Under the pieces are notes generated by a model that worked only from the letters and a program-made list of their open reading frames with translations, did not search any database and was not told the origin of the DNA. The position numbers and the translations under genes are program-made. 64,000 nt of DNA from JAJVID01 sp963743425 (GTDB lineage Bacteria; Acidobacteriota; Blastocatellia; RBC074). Within the stretch, counting starts at the first letter, position 1; each line of letters begins with the position of its first letter. The DNA lies in the NCBI GenBank assembly GCA_963743425.1, contig CAVUPU010000002.1, forward strand, positions 310,001 to 374,000, in the 5' to 3' direction. Below, one piece after another: positions 52,567 through 60,561 of this stretch.

Positions 52567-54555
52567 ATGAAACGCCTATTGCTGTCCGTTGTGATACTCG
52601 TTAGCGCCGGTTTTATTTCCGCCGACGCCCGCAAACATTGGTACGGCGCCGGGAGCGGTAGCGACCGGGCCCTATCGGAGAGGGCGCTTTCGATGGCGCC
52701 CGGTCGCTACCGCTCCCGGCGCCATACCGCCGACGCCCGCAAACAGAACAACGAAAATTTAATCGCCATCATCGGCGCGACCGTGATTGACGGGACCGGC
52801 GCCGAGCCTGAGAAAAAGACCGTCGTCATTCGCGGCGACCGCATCGAGGACGTCAGGCCGAACGTCGAACCGCCAGCCGGCGCCCGCCGCATCGACGCCG
52901 AAGGGATGACGCTCGCGCCAGGCCTGTTCGATCTGCACACGCATCTGCCTTACTCGTCCGTCAGCGGCGGCGCCAACGACTGGCCGAAGAATTTGAAGGC
53001 ATACCTCTACTGCGGCGTGACCTCGGTGGTGGATTTCGGCGCCTACTCCGAAATGTTCGAGCCGATGCGGCGATTGATCAGGACGGGCGTGATCGCGGCG
53101 CCCCGCATCAGCCTGGCCGTGCGGATAACCACGCCGGGCGGGCACGGCGCAGAAGGAGGGCGCGGCGATTTTTTCTCGCTCGAAGTTTCGACCGCGCGAG
53201 AAGCCCGCGCCGCCATTCGACGCGCGCTGCCCTATCAACCCGACGTGATCAAGGCCTTCACCGACGGCTGGCGCTATGGCGCCGCGCCCGATATGACCAG
53301 CATGAACGAGGAGACGTTGACGGCTCTGGTCGATGAGGCGCGCAAGAACGGCCTCGAAGTCCTCACCCACACCGTCACACTCGAAAGGGCCAAGATCGCG
53401 GCGCGCGCCGGAGTCAATGTGATCGCGCACGGCATCGGCGACAAAGCCGCCGACGAAGAGCTGTTCAAACTGATGAAGGCGAAGGGAACGACTTATGCGC
53501 CGACGCTGGCGGTCTATGAACCGCGCGGGCGCGACATCCTGACGCCGCTACTCGGCGCTGTGCTGGCGCCGTCGGCGCGACTGGGGTTCGTCCCGCCGCA
53601 GAATCCGCCGATGCGGCCCGCCGACGGTTCGGCCGAAAACGGCGATTCGCCTCGTTTGCGCCGCTGGACGGTTTTGCAAAACAACACAGCCGCGCTGAGC
53701 AAAGCCGGAATCACTTTCGGCGTGGGTACCGACGCCGGCGTCACCGGCACGCACCACGGCTGGGCCACCTTGCGCGAATTGCAACTGCTGGTCGCGGGAG
53801 GCCTGACCCCGATCGAAGCGATCACGGCCGCGACAGGCGCCGCCGCGCGGGCGATCAAAGTCAATGGCGAACGCGGGACGATCGCGCCGGGCAAGCTCGC
53901 CGATCTGGTCCTGGTCGAGGGCGAGCCGCACAAGGACATCCGCGACATCGAAAAGATCAGGCGGGTCTTCCTGGGCGGGCGCGAGATCGACCGCGAAAAG
54001 CTGGCGCGCGAAATCGCCGAGCCTGGCGTGACTCCGCTCCCGGCGATCAAGGCGCAGGAGTTGATCGACGATTTTGAAAACGCCACCGGCCGCAGCTCCA
54101 TCAACACGCTCTGGGTAAATTCGACCGACCCCGGCGTCAACGCCACGAAGATGCTCTTCGGCAGAGTCGCGCGCAAGGGTGGCGATCACGCGCTGTCGGT
54201 CAAGGCGCGAATGTCGGAAAAAGACCGCGCGTTCGGCCGCGTCAATATCCCGCTCGGCCGCGGCGCGATCGAACCTGTGGACGCGAGCGCGTTTCGCGGC
54301 GTGCGCTTCGACGCGCGTGGTGACGGCGATTACCAACTGATCGTCTCGGCCTACGACGCCCCGAACTTCCAGGCCCCCTTCACAGCCTCGCCGCAGTGGC
54401 GGACGATCCGCATTGATTTCTCTTTGCTCAAACAGCCCCAGGGCCAAAGCGTCTCCTGGCCCGGCGACAAACTGCGGACGTTTAGCTTCGAGATCGCCCG
54501 CCCCGCCGGGGCCTTTGCGTGGCTCGAAATCGATAATCTGAGATTTTATCGTTGA
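52567..54555 (+). CDS. Secreted amidohydrolase with C-terminal CIA30-like domain
   Basis: A 662-residue metal-dependent amidohydrolase. It starts with a signal peptide (MKRLLLSVVILVSAGFISAD). The catalytic domain shows GATVIDGTGAEPEKKTVVIR, the HxH site GLFDLHTHLPY, HTVTLERAKIAARAGVNVIAHG and GTDAGVTGTHHG, and ends in the strand GTIAPGKLADLVLVEG. From about residue 515 (ELIDDFENATGRSSINTLWV ... RGVRFDARGDGDYQLIVSAY) comes a beta-sandwich like complex I intermediate-associated protein 30, here probably a binding module. Residues about 24-60 (KHWYGAGSGSDR to ADARK) are encoded by an inserted palindrome plus a 19-bp duplication, in frame, just after the signal peptide. Confidence 0.9.
   Translation: MKRLLLSVVILVSAGFISADARKHWYGAGSGSDRALSERALSMAPGRYRSRRHTADARKQNNENLIAIIGATVIDGTGAEPEKKTVVIRGDRIEDVRPNVEPPAGARRIDAEGMTLAPGLFDLHTHLPYSSVSGGANDWPKNLKAYLYCGVTSVVDFGAYSEMFEPMRRLIRTGVIAAPRISLAVRITTPGGHGAEGGRGDFFSLEVSTAREARAAIRRALPYQPDVIKAFTDGWRYGAAPDMTSMNEETLTALVDEARKNGLEVLTHTVTLERAKIAARAGVNVIAHGIGDKAADEELFKLMKAKGTTYAPTLAVYEPRGRDILTPLLGAVLAPSARLGFVPPQNPPMRPADGSAENGDSPRLRRWTVLQNNTAALSKAGITFGVGTDAGVTGTHHGWATLRELQLLVAGGLTPIEAITAATGAAARAIKVNGERGTIAPGKLADLVLVEGEPHKDIRDIEKIRRVFLGGREIDREKLAREIAEPGVTPLPAIKAQELIDDFENATGRSSINTLWVNSTDPGVNATKMLFGRVARKGGDHALSVKARMSEKDRAFGRVNIPLGRGAIEPVDASAFRGVRFDARGDGDYQLIVSAYDAPNFQAPFTASPQWRTIRIDFSLLKQPQGQSVSWPGDKLRTFSFEIARPAGAFAWLEIDNLRFYR
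52619..52745. mobile_element. Palindromic element with 19-bp direct-repeat ends, inside the amidohydrolase gene
   Basis: CCGCCGACGCCCGCAAACA occurs at 52619-52637 and again at 52727-52745. Between them is an 89-bp inverted repeat whose arms share GCGCCGGGAGCGGTAGCGAC (26 nt perfect). The copies are 108 bp apart, 36 codons, so the reading frame survives. The arrangement fits insertion with target-site duplication. Confidence 0.88.
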
Positions 54556-54651
54556 TTGCCGGGCTGATAAGGGCTAAATTGGATGTGTCTCAAAACACCT
54601 ACAGAGGGCGAATAATCACCCGGAAATACAAAATCGCCTATCGGAGGCTCA

Positions 54652-56028
54652 ATGAACAACAACGAACTTTATAGAAACCTCGATAACTACACCCGCAACA
54701 GCCGTAACGAATTCGAAAACAAGCTCGCCGCGCTCGTCGAAACCCCGAGCATCAGCAGCGATCCGGAACGGCGCGAGGACATCAACCGCTGCGGCGAGAT
54801 CGCGGCGCAATACCTGAACGACCTCGGCGCCAAGGCGGAGGTCGTCCCGACATCCGGCTACCCGGTTGTCTTCGGCTCGATCATTACCGACCCGAAAAAC
54901 CCGACGGTGACGATCTACAACCATATGGACGTTCAACCCGCCGACGCTTCGGAATGGCACAAAGCGCCGTTCACCTTCCACAAGGAGGGTGACCGCTACG
55001 AAGGTCGCGGGACGACCGATGACAAAGGGCCTGCGCTGACCGCGATGCTTGCGGTTCGGTACGCGGTCGAAAATGGCTTGCCGATCAACTTCAAATTCAT
55101 CTGGGAGCTTGAAGAGGAGATCGGTTCGCCGAACTTCGAATATTTCGTCAAGCACAACAAAGGCCATCTGCAAACCGATTCAGTCCTCGTCTCCGACACG
55201 ATCTGGATTTCGCGCAAACAGCCTGCCGTGCCTTACGGCCTGCGCGGTTTGCAGGGTTTTCTCTTCAAGCTGGAGACGCACGCGAAAGACGTGCATTCAG
55301 GGCTGGTGGGCGGCGTGGCGCGCAACCCCATCGGCGAGCTGGCACAGGTCGTCAGCCAGTGCTACGACGCAAAGACGGGCAAAGTGAAAATCCCCGGCTT
55401 TTATGACGACGTGGTTCCCGCGACGAAGGCCGAGGTCAACAGCTTCGTCAATTCGGGCTTCACGACCAAGGGCTACCAGAAGGCTCACGAGCTGAAAACG
55501 ATCCGCCCGAATATGAAGAGCGAGACCGACGTGCTCAAAGCGTTCATGGCTCTGCCGACTTTCGAACTGCACGGCATCACTGGCGGATACAGCGGTCCTG
55601 GCGTCAAGACCATCGTGCCTTATCGCTCAGAAGCCAAGGTCAGCACGCGACTCGTGCCCAATCAACGCCCGGCGAAGATCGCAAAACTGATCAAGGATTT
55701 CGTCAAGCAGCTCAACCCCGACGTGAAAGTCGAGGCGCTCCCGGGGCTTGAACCCTTTCTCGGGGACTTCGAAGGACCCTACGCCGACGCCGCGCGCATT
55801 GCGATGAAGTTCGCGTTCGGGCGGGAGCCGGCCTTCACGCGCGAAGGCGGATCAATCGGCGCGGTCGTCACATTGCAGAAACACCTCAAAATGCCGATCA
55901 CGTTTCTCGGCCTGAGCCTGCCCGAACACGGCTACCACGCGAAGAACGAGAATTACGATTGGGGCCAGACCGCAGGTGGAGTCAAGATGTTCGTCAAGTA
56001 CTTCGAGGAGATCTCGAAGCTCAGGTGA
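54652..56028 (+). CDS. M20 family dipeptidase/metallopeptidase
   Basis: A 458-residue zinc peptidase of the M20 family, probably a dipeptidase or cytosolic carboxypeptidase-like enzyme. Metal ligands and catalytic residues are seen in TIYNHMDVQPADASEW, YEGRGTTDDKGPALTAM and FIWELEEEIGSPNFE; the dimerisation-domain histidine is in THAKDVHSGLVGG, and TREGGSIGAVV and LPEHGYHAKNENYDWGQ are distal. GGAGG lies before the ATG at 54652. No signal peptide, so intracellular. It follows the amidohydrolase by 96 bp on the same strand, but a shared pathway is not evident. Confidence 0.93.
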   Translation: MNNNELYRNLDNYTRNSRNEFENKLAALVETPSISSDPERREDINRCGEIAAQYLNDLGAKAEVVPTSGYPVVFGSIITDPKNPTVTIYNHMDVQPADASEWHKAPFTFHKEGDRYEGRGTTDDKGPALTAMLAVRYAVENGLPINFKFIWELEEEIGSPNFEYFVKHNKGHLQTDSVLVSDTIWISRKQPAVPYGLRGLQGFLFKLETHAKDVHSGLVGGVARNPIGELAQVVSQCYDAKTGKVKIPGFYDDVVPATKAEVNSFVNSGFTTKGYQKAHELKTIRPNMKSETDVLKAFMALPTFELHGITGGYSGPGVKTIVPYRSEAKVSTRLVPNQRPAKIAKLIKDFVKQLNPDVKVEALPGLEPFLGDFEGPYADAARIAMKFAFGREPAFTREGGSIGAVVTLQKHLKMPITFLGLSLPEHGYHAKNENYDWGQTAGGVKMFVKYFEEISKLR

Positions 56029-56034
56029 AGAGGG

Positions 56035-56172
56035 AGTGGGGAGTAAGGAGTGGGGAGTGGGGAGTGGGAAGTGGGGAGTGGGGAGTAGTATCTTTTCCCC
56101 ATTCCCCATTCCCCATTCCCCCATTCCCCATTCCCCATTCCCCATTCCCCATTCCCCATTCCCCATTCCCCA
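56035..56172. repeat. GGGGAGT / AATGGGG heptamer repeat between convergent genes
   Basis: The left half is tandem GGGGAGT heptamers, the right half about ten CCCCATT heptamers (AATGGGG on the other strand). The units pair except for one C/T position per heptamer, so this is an imperfect but long hairpin. It fills the whole gap and touches the stop codon of the EVE gene. Confidence 0.9.
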
Positions 56173-56580
56173 TCACCTCGACAACTCCTGGATCACTTGC
56201 CACTGCGCATTACTCACGGGCATCACCGACAGAAGCGGCAGCCGCGCCGGATCGAAATCGTCCAGATCGTCCGAGGCTCTGATTTCGGCCAATAGAACCG
56301 GCTGGGCGAATTTGCGCCTGGGTTTGATTTCGACGACCACGACCGACGCGTCGTCCTCTTCGGGGTCGGGATAGGCGTCGGTGACGGCTTCGGCTGTGCC
56401 GACGACGGCGTTTTCGTCGCCTTCGTGGTAGATAAGAATTTGATCGCCGAGCCGCACTCCGCGCAGATTCTTGAGAGTGACGCTGTTCCTCACGCCGCTC
56501 CACATCACACGTTGATCGCGTTCCAGATCGTCATATGAGTAATCTTCTGGTTCGGTTTTAAACAGCCAATGGTTGGGCAT
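56173..56580 (-). CDS. EVE domain protein
   Basis: A 135-residue PUA-like EVE-domain protein (thymocyte nuclear protein 1 type), a probable reader of modified nucleic acid bases. It starts MPNHWLFKTEPEDYSYDDL and has VMWSGVRNSVTLKNLRGV, GDQILIYHEGDENAVVGTAE, YPDPEEDDASVVVVEIKPRRKF and an LLSVMPVSNAQWQVIQEL end, all standard. Stand-alone EVE proteins are common in soil bacteria; no restriction or defence gene is adjacent. Its stop codon directly abuts the heptamer repeat. Confidence 0.95.
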   Translation of the reverse strand: MPNHWLFKTEPEDYSYDDLERDQRVMWSGVRNSVTLKNLRGVRLGDQILIYHEGDENAVVGTAEAVTDAYPDPEEDDASVVVVEIKPRRKFAQPVLLAEIRASDDLDDFDPARLPLLSVMPVSNAQWQVIQELSR

Positions 56581-56818
56581 GAATTTGACCTCCTGTCTTC
56601 AGTGCCATTTCAGTGTTGGATATCGAGAAAACGCCCGGCCCGAATTGGCGTTTCGGGCGAGAAATGACAGAAATGGGATCAAGGCGTCTGATAGTCAGTG
56701 GGGTATTTGATGAGGAGGCTATTTCGATGCAGGTTTAGCCAGATCGGCGATTATCGCAGTCGATCTTCAATTGGTCGAGCATTCGCGCCGCGGTCGTCTT
56801 CATTTTCGTAAACCATTT

Positions 56819-58768
56819 TCAACCGCCCTTGGCGGCGAGGGTCTCTTCTTCGGCCAACGCAGTCTCCCACGATGAATAGAGTTCCGCGAGTTTATCGTCG
56901 AGGGCCTGGTACTTTTCGCTCAACTCGAAGAGGCGGCCTTTGTCTCGCGCCACCGCCTCCGTCGAAAGCAGAGCGGACAGTTCGACCAACTCGGCTTCGA
57001 CGGAGTGAATCCCGGCTTCGATCTCGGCCGCTGACGGCTGTTTCGGCTTCGTCTTCCTGGGCGTCTTCGGTTTCGCGGCCCCCCTCTCGCGCCGCGAGCG
57101 TTCCGCCTTCTGCAATTCGGTCTCTCTGGCCTGTTTTTCGGCCAGCGCGCGGCGCCTTGCCTCGTAAAATTCGCTGTAACCACCGTCGAAATGTTCGACG
57201 CCCTTTTCGCCCCCTTCTCCTCGCCCTTCTCTTCTGAGGACGAGAATCCGTGATGCGATGCGGTCGAGGAAATAACGGTCGTGCGAAACTGCGATGATCG
57301 CGCCGTCGAAATCGTTCAACGCGTCTTCCAGCGCCTCGCGGGAGGTGATGTCGAGGTGGTTGGTCGGCTCGTCGAGAACGAGCACGTTGACGCGCGAGTA
57401 GATCAATTTCGCCAGCGCTAACCTGCCCTTCTCGCCGCCCGAAAGCGCCGAGACCGGCTTGAAGACGTCGTCGCCGGTGAAGAGAAATCGCCCCAGGAAT
57501 CCACGCAACTCGCCGTCGGTCACGGACGGCGAGGCGACTCCGCGCAACTCTTCGATCACGGTGTTGCGCTCGTCAACGAGTTGCAGACGCTGGTCGTAGT
57601 ACCCGATATTGACGCCCGCGCCCCATCGCCAGTCTCCGTCGAGCGGCCGTTGTTCGCCCAGGATCGTTCGCAACAACGTGGTCTTGCCCACGCCGTTCCC
57701 GCCGATGATCCCCAGCCGTTCGCCGCGCCACAGCAACAACGACAAATCGCTCGCCAGCGTCTTCGCCGGAAAACCGATCGCCAGTTTATCCAGAACCAGA
57801 ACCTGGTCGCCTGTGCGCGCCGTTGGTTTGAGCTTGAAATTGGCCGTCCCCGGATCGCCGGCGTTCTCCAGCCGCTCCATTCGCCCGAGAAAATTGCGGC
57901 GCGATTTGGCCTGCTTCGTCTTCTGACCCGCGATGTTGCGGCGGATGAAATCCTCTGTGCGCGCGATCATCTCCTGCTGCTCGCGGTAAGCGCGCCGCCG
58001 TTGCTCGCGGCGCTCCTCCTTCTCGACAAGGTAGGCGCTGTAATTGCCCCTGTAACTTTCGACCCGCCCGTTTTCGAGATCGAGAACGCGATTGACCGTG
58101 TGATCGAGAAAGAAGCGGTCGTGCGAGATGATCAGGTAAGCCGATTTGTAGGCGAACAGAAAATCCTCCAACCACTCGACGGCTTCGACATCCAGATGGT
58201 TCGTAGGCTCGTCGAGCAACAGGATGTCAGGTTCAAGGAGCAGCAGCCGCGCCAGCCCCAGCCGGTTCTTTTCGCCGCCTGACAGATTTTCGGCGCGCTT
58301 GCCGAATTCGTCTTTCGTGAATCCCAGGCCGAGCAGAACGGCCTCGGCGCGCGCGTGATAACTGAATCCGCCATCGTGCTCATAAGTTTGCTGCGCTTCG
58401 CTGTACTCATGCATCACGCGATCAAGCTCATCGCCCGAACTTTCTGTCATCGCGTGTTCCAGATCGCGCATCTTCGCCTCGAGCGCGCGCAACTTCTCGA
58501 AGACTTCGAGCGCCACGTCCATCACCGTCATTTCGCCGGAAAAATCAACGTGCTGAACCAGCTCGCCGTAGCGAAACCCGCGCAATCGCTCGATCTCGCC
58601 GTTGTCGGGCGTCTCGGCGCCCATGATCAGACGCAGCAATGTCGTCTTGCCCGCGCCATTGCGGCCAACCAGACCGACGTGTTCTCCGGGATTGATCTGA
58701 AAAGTGACGCCACGCAGCACCTCCTGCGCGCCATAGGCTTTGGTCACTTCTGTGAGACGGAACAGCAT
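56819..58768 (-). CDS. ABC-F family ATPase
   Basis: A 649-residue soluble twin-ATPase of the ABC-F group, which acts on ribosomes rather than in transport. The first cassette has GLVGRNGAGKTTLLRLIMG (Walker A), NLSGGEKNRLGLARLLL (signature) and ILLLDEPTNHLDVEAVEWLE (Walker B). A linker rich in Arg and Glu follows (EERREQRRRAYREQQEMI). The second has IIGGNGVGKTTLLRTILG, SALSGGEKGRLALAKLI and VLVLDEPTNHLDI. The C-terminus carries a coiled coil (AEIEAGIHSVEAELVELSAL), as in Uup-like proteins. No ribosome binding site is seen: the heptamer repeat at 58770-58897 begins right at the start codon. Confidence 0.95.
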   Translation of the reverse strand: MLFRLTEVTKAYGAQEVLRGVTFQINPGEHVGLVGRNGAGKTTLLRLIMGAETPDNGEIERLRGFRYGELVQHVDFSGEMTVMDVALEVFEKLRALEAKMRDLEHAMTESSGDELDRVMHEYSEAQQTYEHDGGFSYHARAEAVLLGLGFTKDEFGKRAENLSGGEKNRLGLARLLLLEPDILLLDEPTNHLDVEAVEWLEDFLFAYKSAYLIISHDRFFLDHTVNRVLDLENGRVESYRGNYSAYLVEKEERREQRRRAYREQQEMIARTEDFIRRNIAGQKTKQAKSRRNFLGRMERLENAGDPGTANFKLKPTARTGDQVLVLDKLAIGFPAKTLASDLSLLLWRGERLGIIGGNGVGKTTLLRTILGEQRPLDGDWRWGAGVNIGYYDQRLQLVDERNTVIEELRGVASPSVTDGELRGFLGRFLFTGDDVFKPVSALSGGEKGRLALAKLIYSRVNVLVLDEPTNHLDITSREALEDALNDFDGAIIAVSHDRYFLDRIASRILVLRREGRGEGGEKGVEHFDGGYSEFYEARRRALAEKQARETELQKAERSRRERGAAKPKTPRKTKPKQPSAAEIEAGIHSVEAELVELSALLSTEAVARDKGRLFELSEKYQALDDKLAELYSSWETALAEEETLAAKGG

Positions 58769-58769
58769 A

Positions 58770-58897
58770 GAATGCGGAATGCGGAATGCGGAATGCGGAA
58801 TGCGGATTTATGAGTCTGTTCAACCGCGGATCGAAATCGAGATTGAAGGTCTTATCAATCCGCATTCCGCATTCCGCATTCCGCATTCCGCATTCCC
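58770..58897. repeat. GCGGAAT-heptamer inverted repeat
   Basis: About five GCGGAAT units plus GCGGATT (58770-58808) face the exact complement (58857-58896). The intervening 48 nt has no feature. It spans the gap between the parvulin-lipoprotein stop and the ABC-F start, and would occupy the ABC-F mRNA leader up to the ATG. Confidence 0.93.
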
Positions 58898-58899
58898 TA

Positions 58900-60030
58900 T
58901 TACTTCTGCCCCTCAGCGGTCGGAGACGGGCTTGCGCTTGCGGCGCCCGTGTTCGCCGACGGCACTGGGCGGAGCACGCCGAAGCTGTTCGGGTTATCGA
59001 GCATGCGCCGGGCCAGGAAGTTCTCGATCTTGGCCTCGTCGCGCGCGCGCGACTGAATCGCCGCGTCAAGGACCTGTCTGCGCTGATTCAGGATCGCGTC
59101 CTGAATCCTTTTTCTCACGTTTGGATCATCCAAAGAGAGATCACGCGTTTCGGTTTGCTTGCCCGTGACTTTGAGGATGTGCCAGCGTCCGGCCGAATCC
59201 TTGATCGGCTCCGTGATATTGCCCGGCTCCATTGTGTAGAGCCTGTCACCGACCGAGGCGGGCAATCCCATCTGCTGCGGCAGCACGCGGGCGAATTCCG
59301 ATCTGGGGAAAAAGCCGATGTTACCGGATTGATACGCGCTCTGATCTTCGGAATACGTGCGCGCGAGGGTAGCGAAATCGTCGCCCTTGTTGAGCCGCGC
59401 CTTGAGGTCGCGGGCGCGCTGTTCAGCCTGAGCCTCTCCCTTGGCGTCGAATTTGGCGCCGTTGTCATTCGGGTCGATGACGATGTCCGCAAGCTCCACA
59501 CCGGGTTGGATCGCAAACTGTTTCGGGTTGGCGTTGTAAATGTCGGCGATTTCGCGATCCTGCACCTTGAGCTGCGTCTGCGCCTTTTCGTAGAGTTTTT
59601 GAATCGAGAGCCGCTTCTTGACAAATTCGCGATACTGTTCTTCGGTTTGATTGGTCTTCTTCAACTCCTCCACGAACGCCTCTTCGGTAAGCCCACTATC
59701 GACCTTGGTTTTCTGGATGAATCCCTTGATCTCGTCTTCGGTGGGCACGATGTCCTCTTTCTGCGCCTGCTGGTAAATCGCTTCCTGCGTGATCAGGCTG
59801 TCCAGAGCCTGGATCCGACCCGCGGCCTGCTGGATCTGAGAGAGCTGATTCTCCTGGCCGCGGAGTTCCTGCGCGATCACGCGGTCGACGTCTTTGATCA
59901 GTATCTTCGCGCCGTTGACGGTGGCGGCGACCTCATCGCCGCCAGAACCGGCGGAGCTATTCCCCTCGCCGCACGACGACGCCAGAAATGAGAGTGAAAG
60001 AACGATTGTTGACAACAAAATTTTTCGCAC
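58900..60030 (-). CDS. Peptidyl-prolyl isomerase lipoprotein (SurA/PrsA-like)
   Basis: A 376-residue lipoprotein foldase. The lipobox is LASSC with Cys20 as the lipidated residue. A SurA-like helical chaperone domain follows (VNGAKILIKDVDRVIAQELR to QKLYEKAQTQLKVQDREI), with a parvulin-type domain from about 175 to 285 (LADIVIDPNDNGAKF, DDFATLARTYSEDQSA, GNIGFFPRSEF, EPIKDSAGRWHILKV). The C-terminus is a Ser/Pro/Thr-rich tail (SANTGAASASPSPTAEG). It acts at the membrane or in the periplasm. A heptamer repeat follows its stop. Confidence 0.92.
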   Translation of the reverse strand: MRKILLSTIVLSLSFLASSCGEGNSSAGSGGDEVAATVNGAKILIKDVDRVIAQELRGQENQLSQIQQAAGRIQALDSLITQEAIYQQAQKEDIVPTEDEIKGFIQKTKVDSGLTEEAFVEELKKTNQTEEQYREFVKKRLSIQKLYEKAQTQLKVQDREIADIYNANPKQFAIQPGVELADIVIDPNDNGAKFDAKGEAQAEQRARDLKARLNKGDDFATLARTYSEDQSAYQSGNIGFFPRSEFARVLPQQMGLPASVGDRLYTMEPGNITEPIKDSAGRWHILKVTGKQTETRDLSLDDPNVRKRIQDAILNQRRQVLDAAIQSRARDEAKIENFLARRMLDNPNSFGVLRPVPSANTGAASASPSPTAEGQK

Positions 60031-60072
60031 TGTTTTTTTGCTCCTGTAACTTTTGTGAATCCTTCAAACGCG

Positions 60073-60447
60073 TCACGCCAACGCGACTACGTCGATCTCG
60101 ACCTTGACGTCGCGCGGCAACCGCGCGACCTGCACTGTAGCTCGCGCCGGTTTGGTCGCGCCGAAATACCTGGCATAAATCTCATTCATGGTCGCGAATT
60201 CATTCATATCGGCAAGATAGACCGTCGTTTTGACTACGCGGTCGAGCGACGAACCGGCGGCTTCGAGAACGGCCTTCAAATTATCCAACACTCGCCCGGT
60301 CTGCTCCTCAATTCCGCCTTCGACGATCCGCATCGTAGCCGGATCGAGAGGGATCTGGCCCGACGCGAAGATGAAACCATTCGCCTTGATCGCTTGTGAA
60401 TATGGGCCAATGGCTTGCGGCGCGCGGTCGGTTTGTATGCTCTCCAT
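60073..60447 (-). CDS. ridA: RidA family deaminase
   Basis: A 124-residue RidA/YjgF protein that hydrolyses reactive enamine/imine intermediates. Signature elements: QAIGPYSQAIKANGFIFASGQIP, GIEEQTGRVLDNLKAVLEAA, KTTVYLADMNEFATMNEIYA and the catalytic-arginine segment PARATVQVARLPRDVKVEID. A full-length, normal member, cytosolic and trimeric by family. It lies 42 bp upstream of the parvulin lipoprotein and downstream of the RSH gene on the same strand, so the three could share a transcript. Confidence 0.96.
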   Translation of the reverse strand: MESIQTDRAPQAIGPYSQAIKANGFIFASGQIPLDPATMRIVEGGIEEQTGRVLDNLKAVLEAAGSSLDRVVKTTVYLADMNEFATMNEIYARYFGATKPARATVQVARLPRDVKVEIDVVALA

Positions 60448-60561
60448 CTTATGATTTTCCGCCTGATAGTTCGATCGGGATTGCGAAAGTGATGTGGGAT
60501 TCTACTCGAAAAGGCGGGCGGTTGAAAGACAGTCCGTTCAACGGTACCGTACCAATTCGAC

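Noticed and set aside
56035..58897. Possible CRISPR arrays at the short tandem repeats
   Set aside because: The repeats are contiguous 7-bp units without unique spacers, and no cas genes are present.
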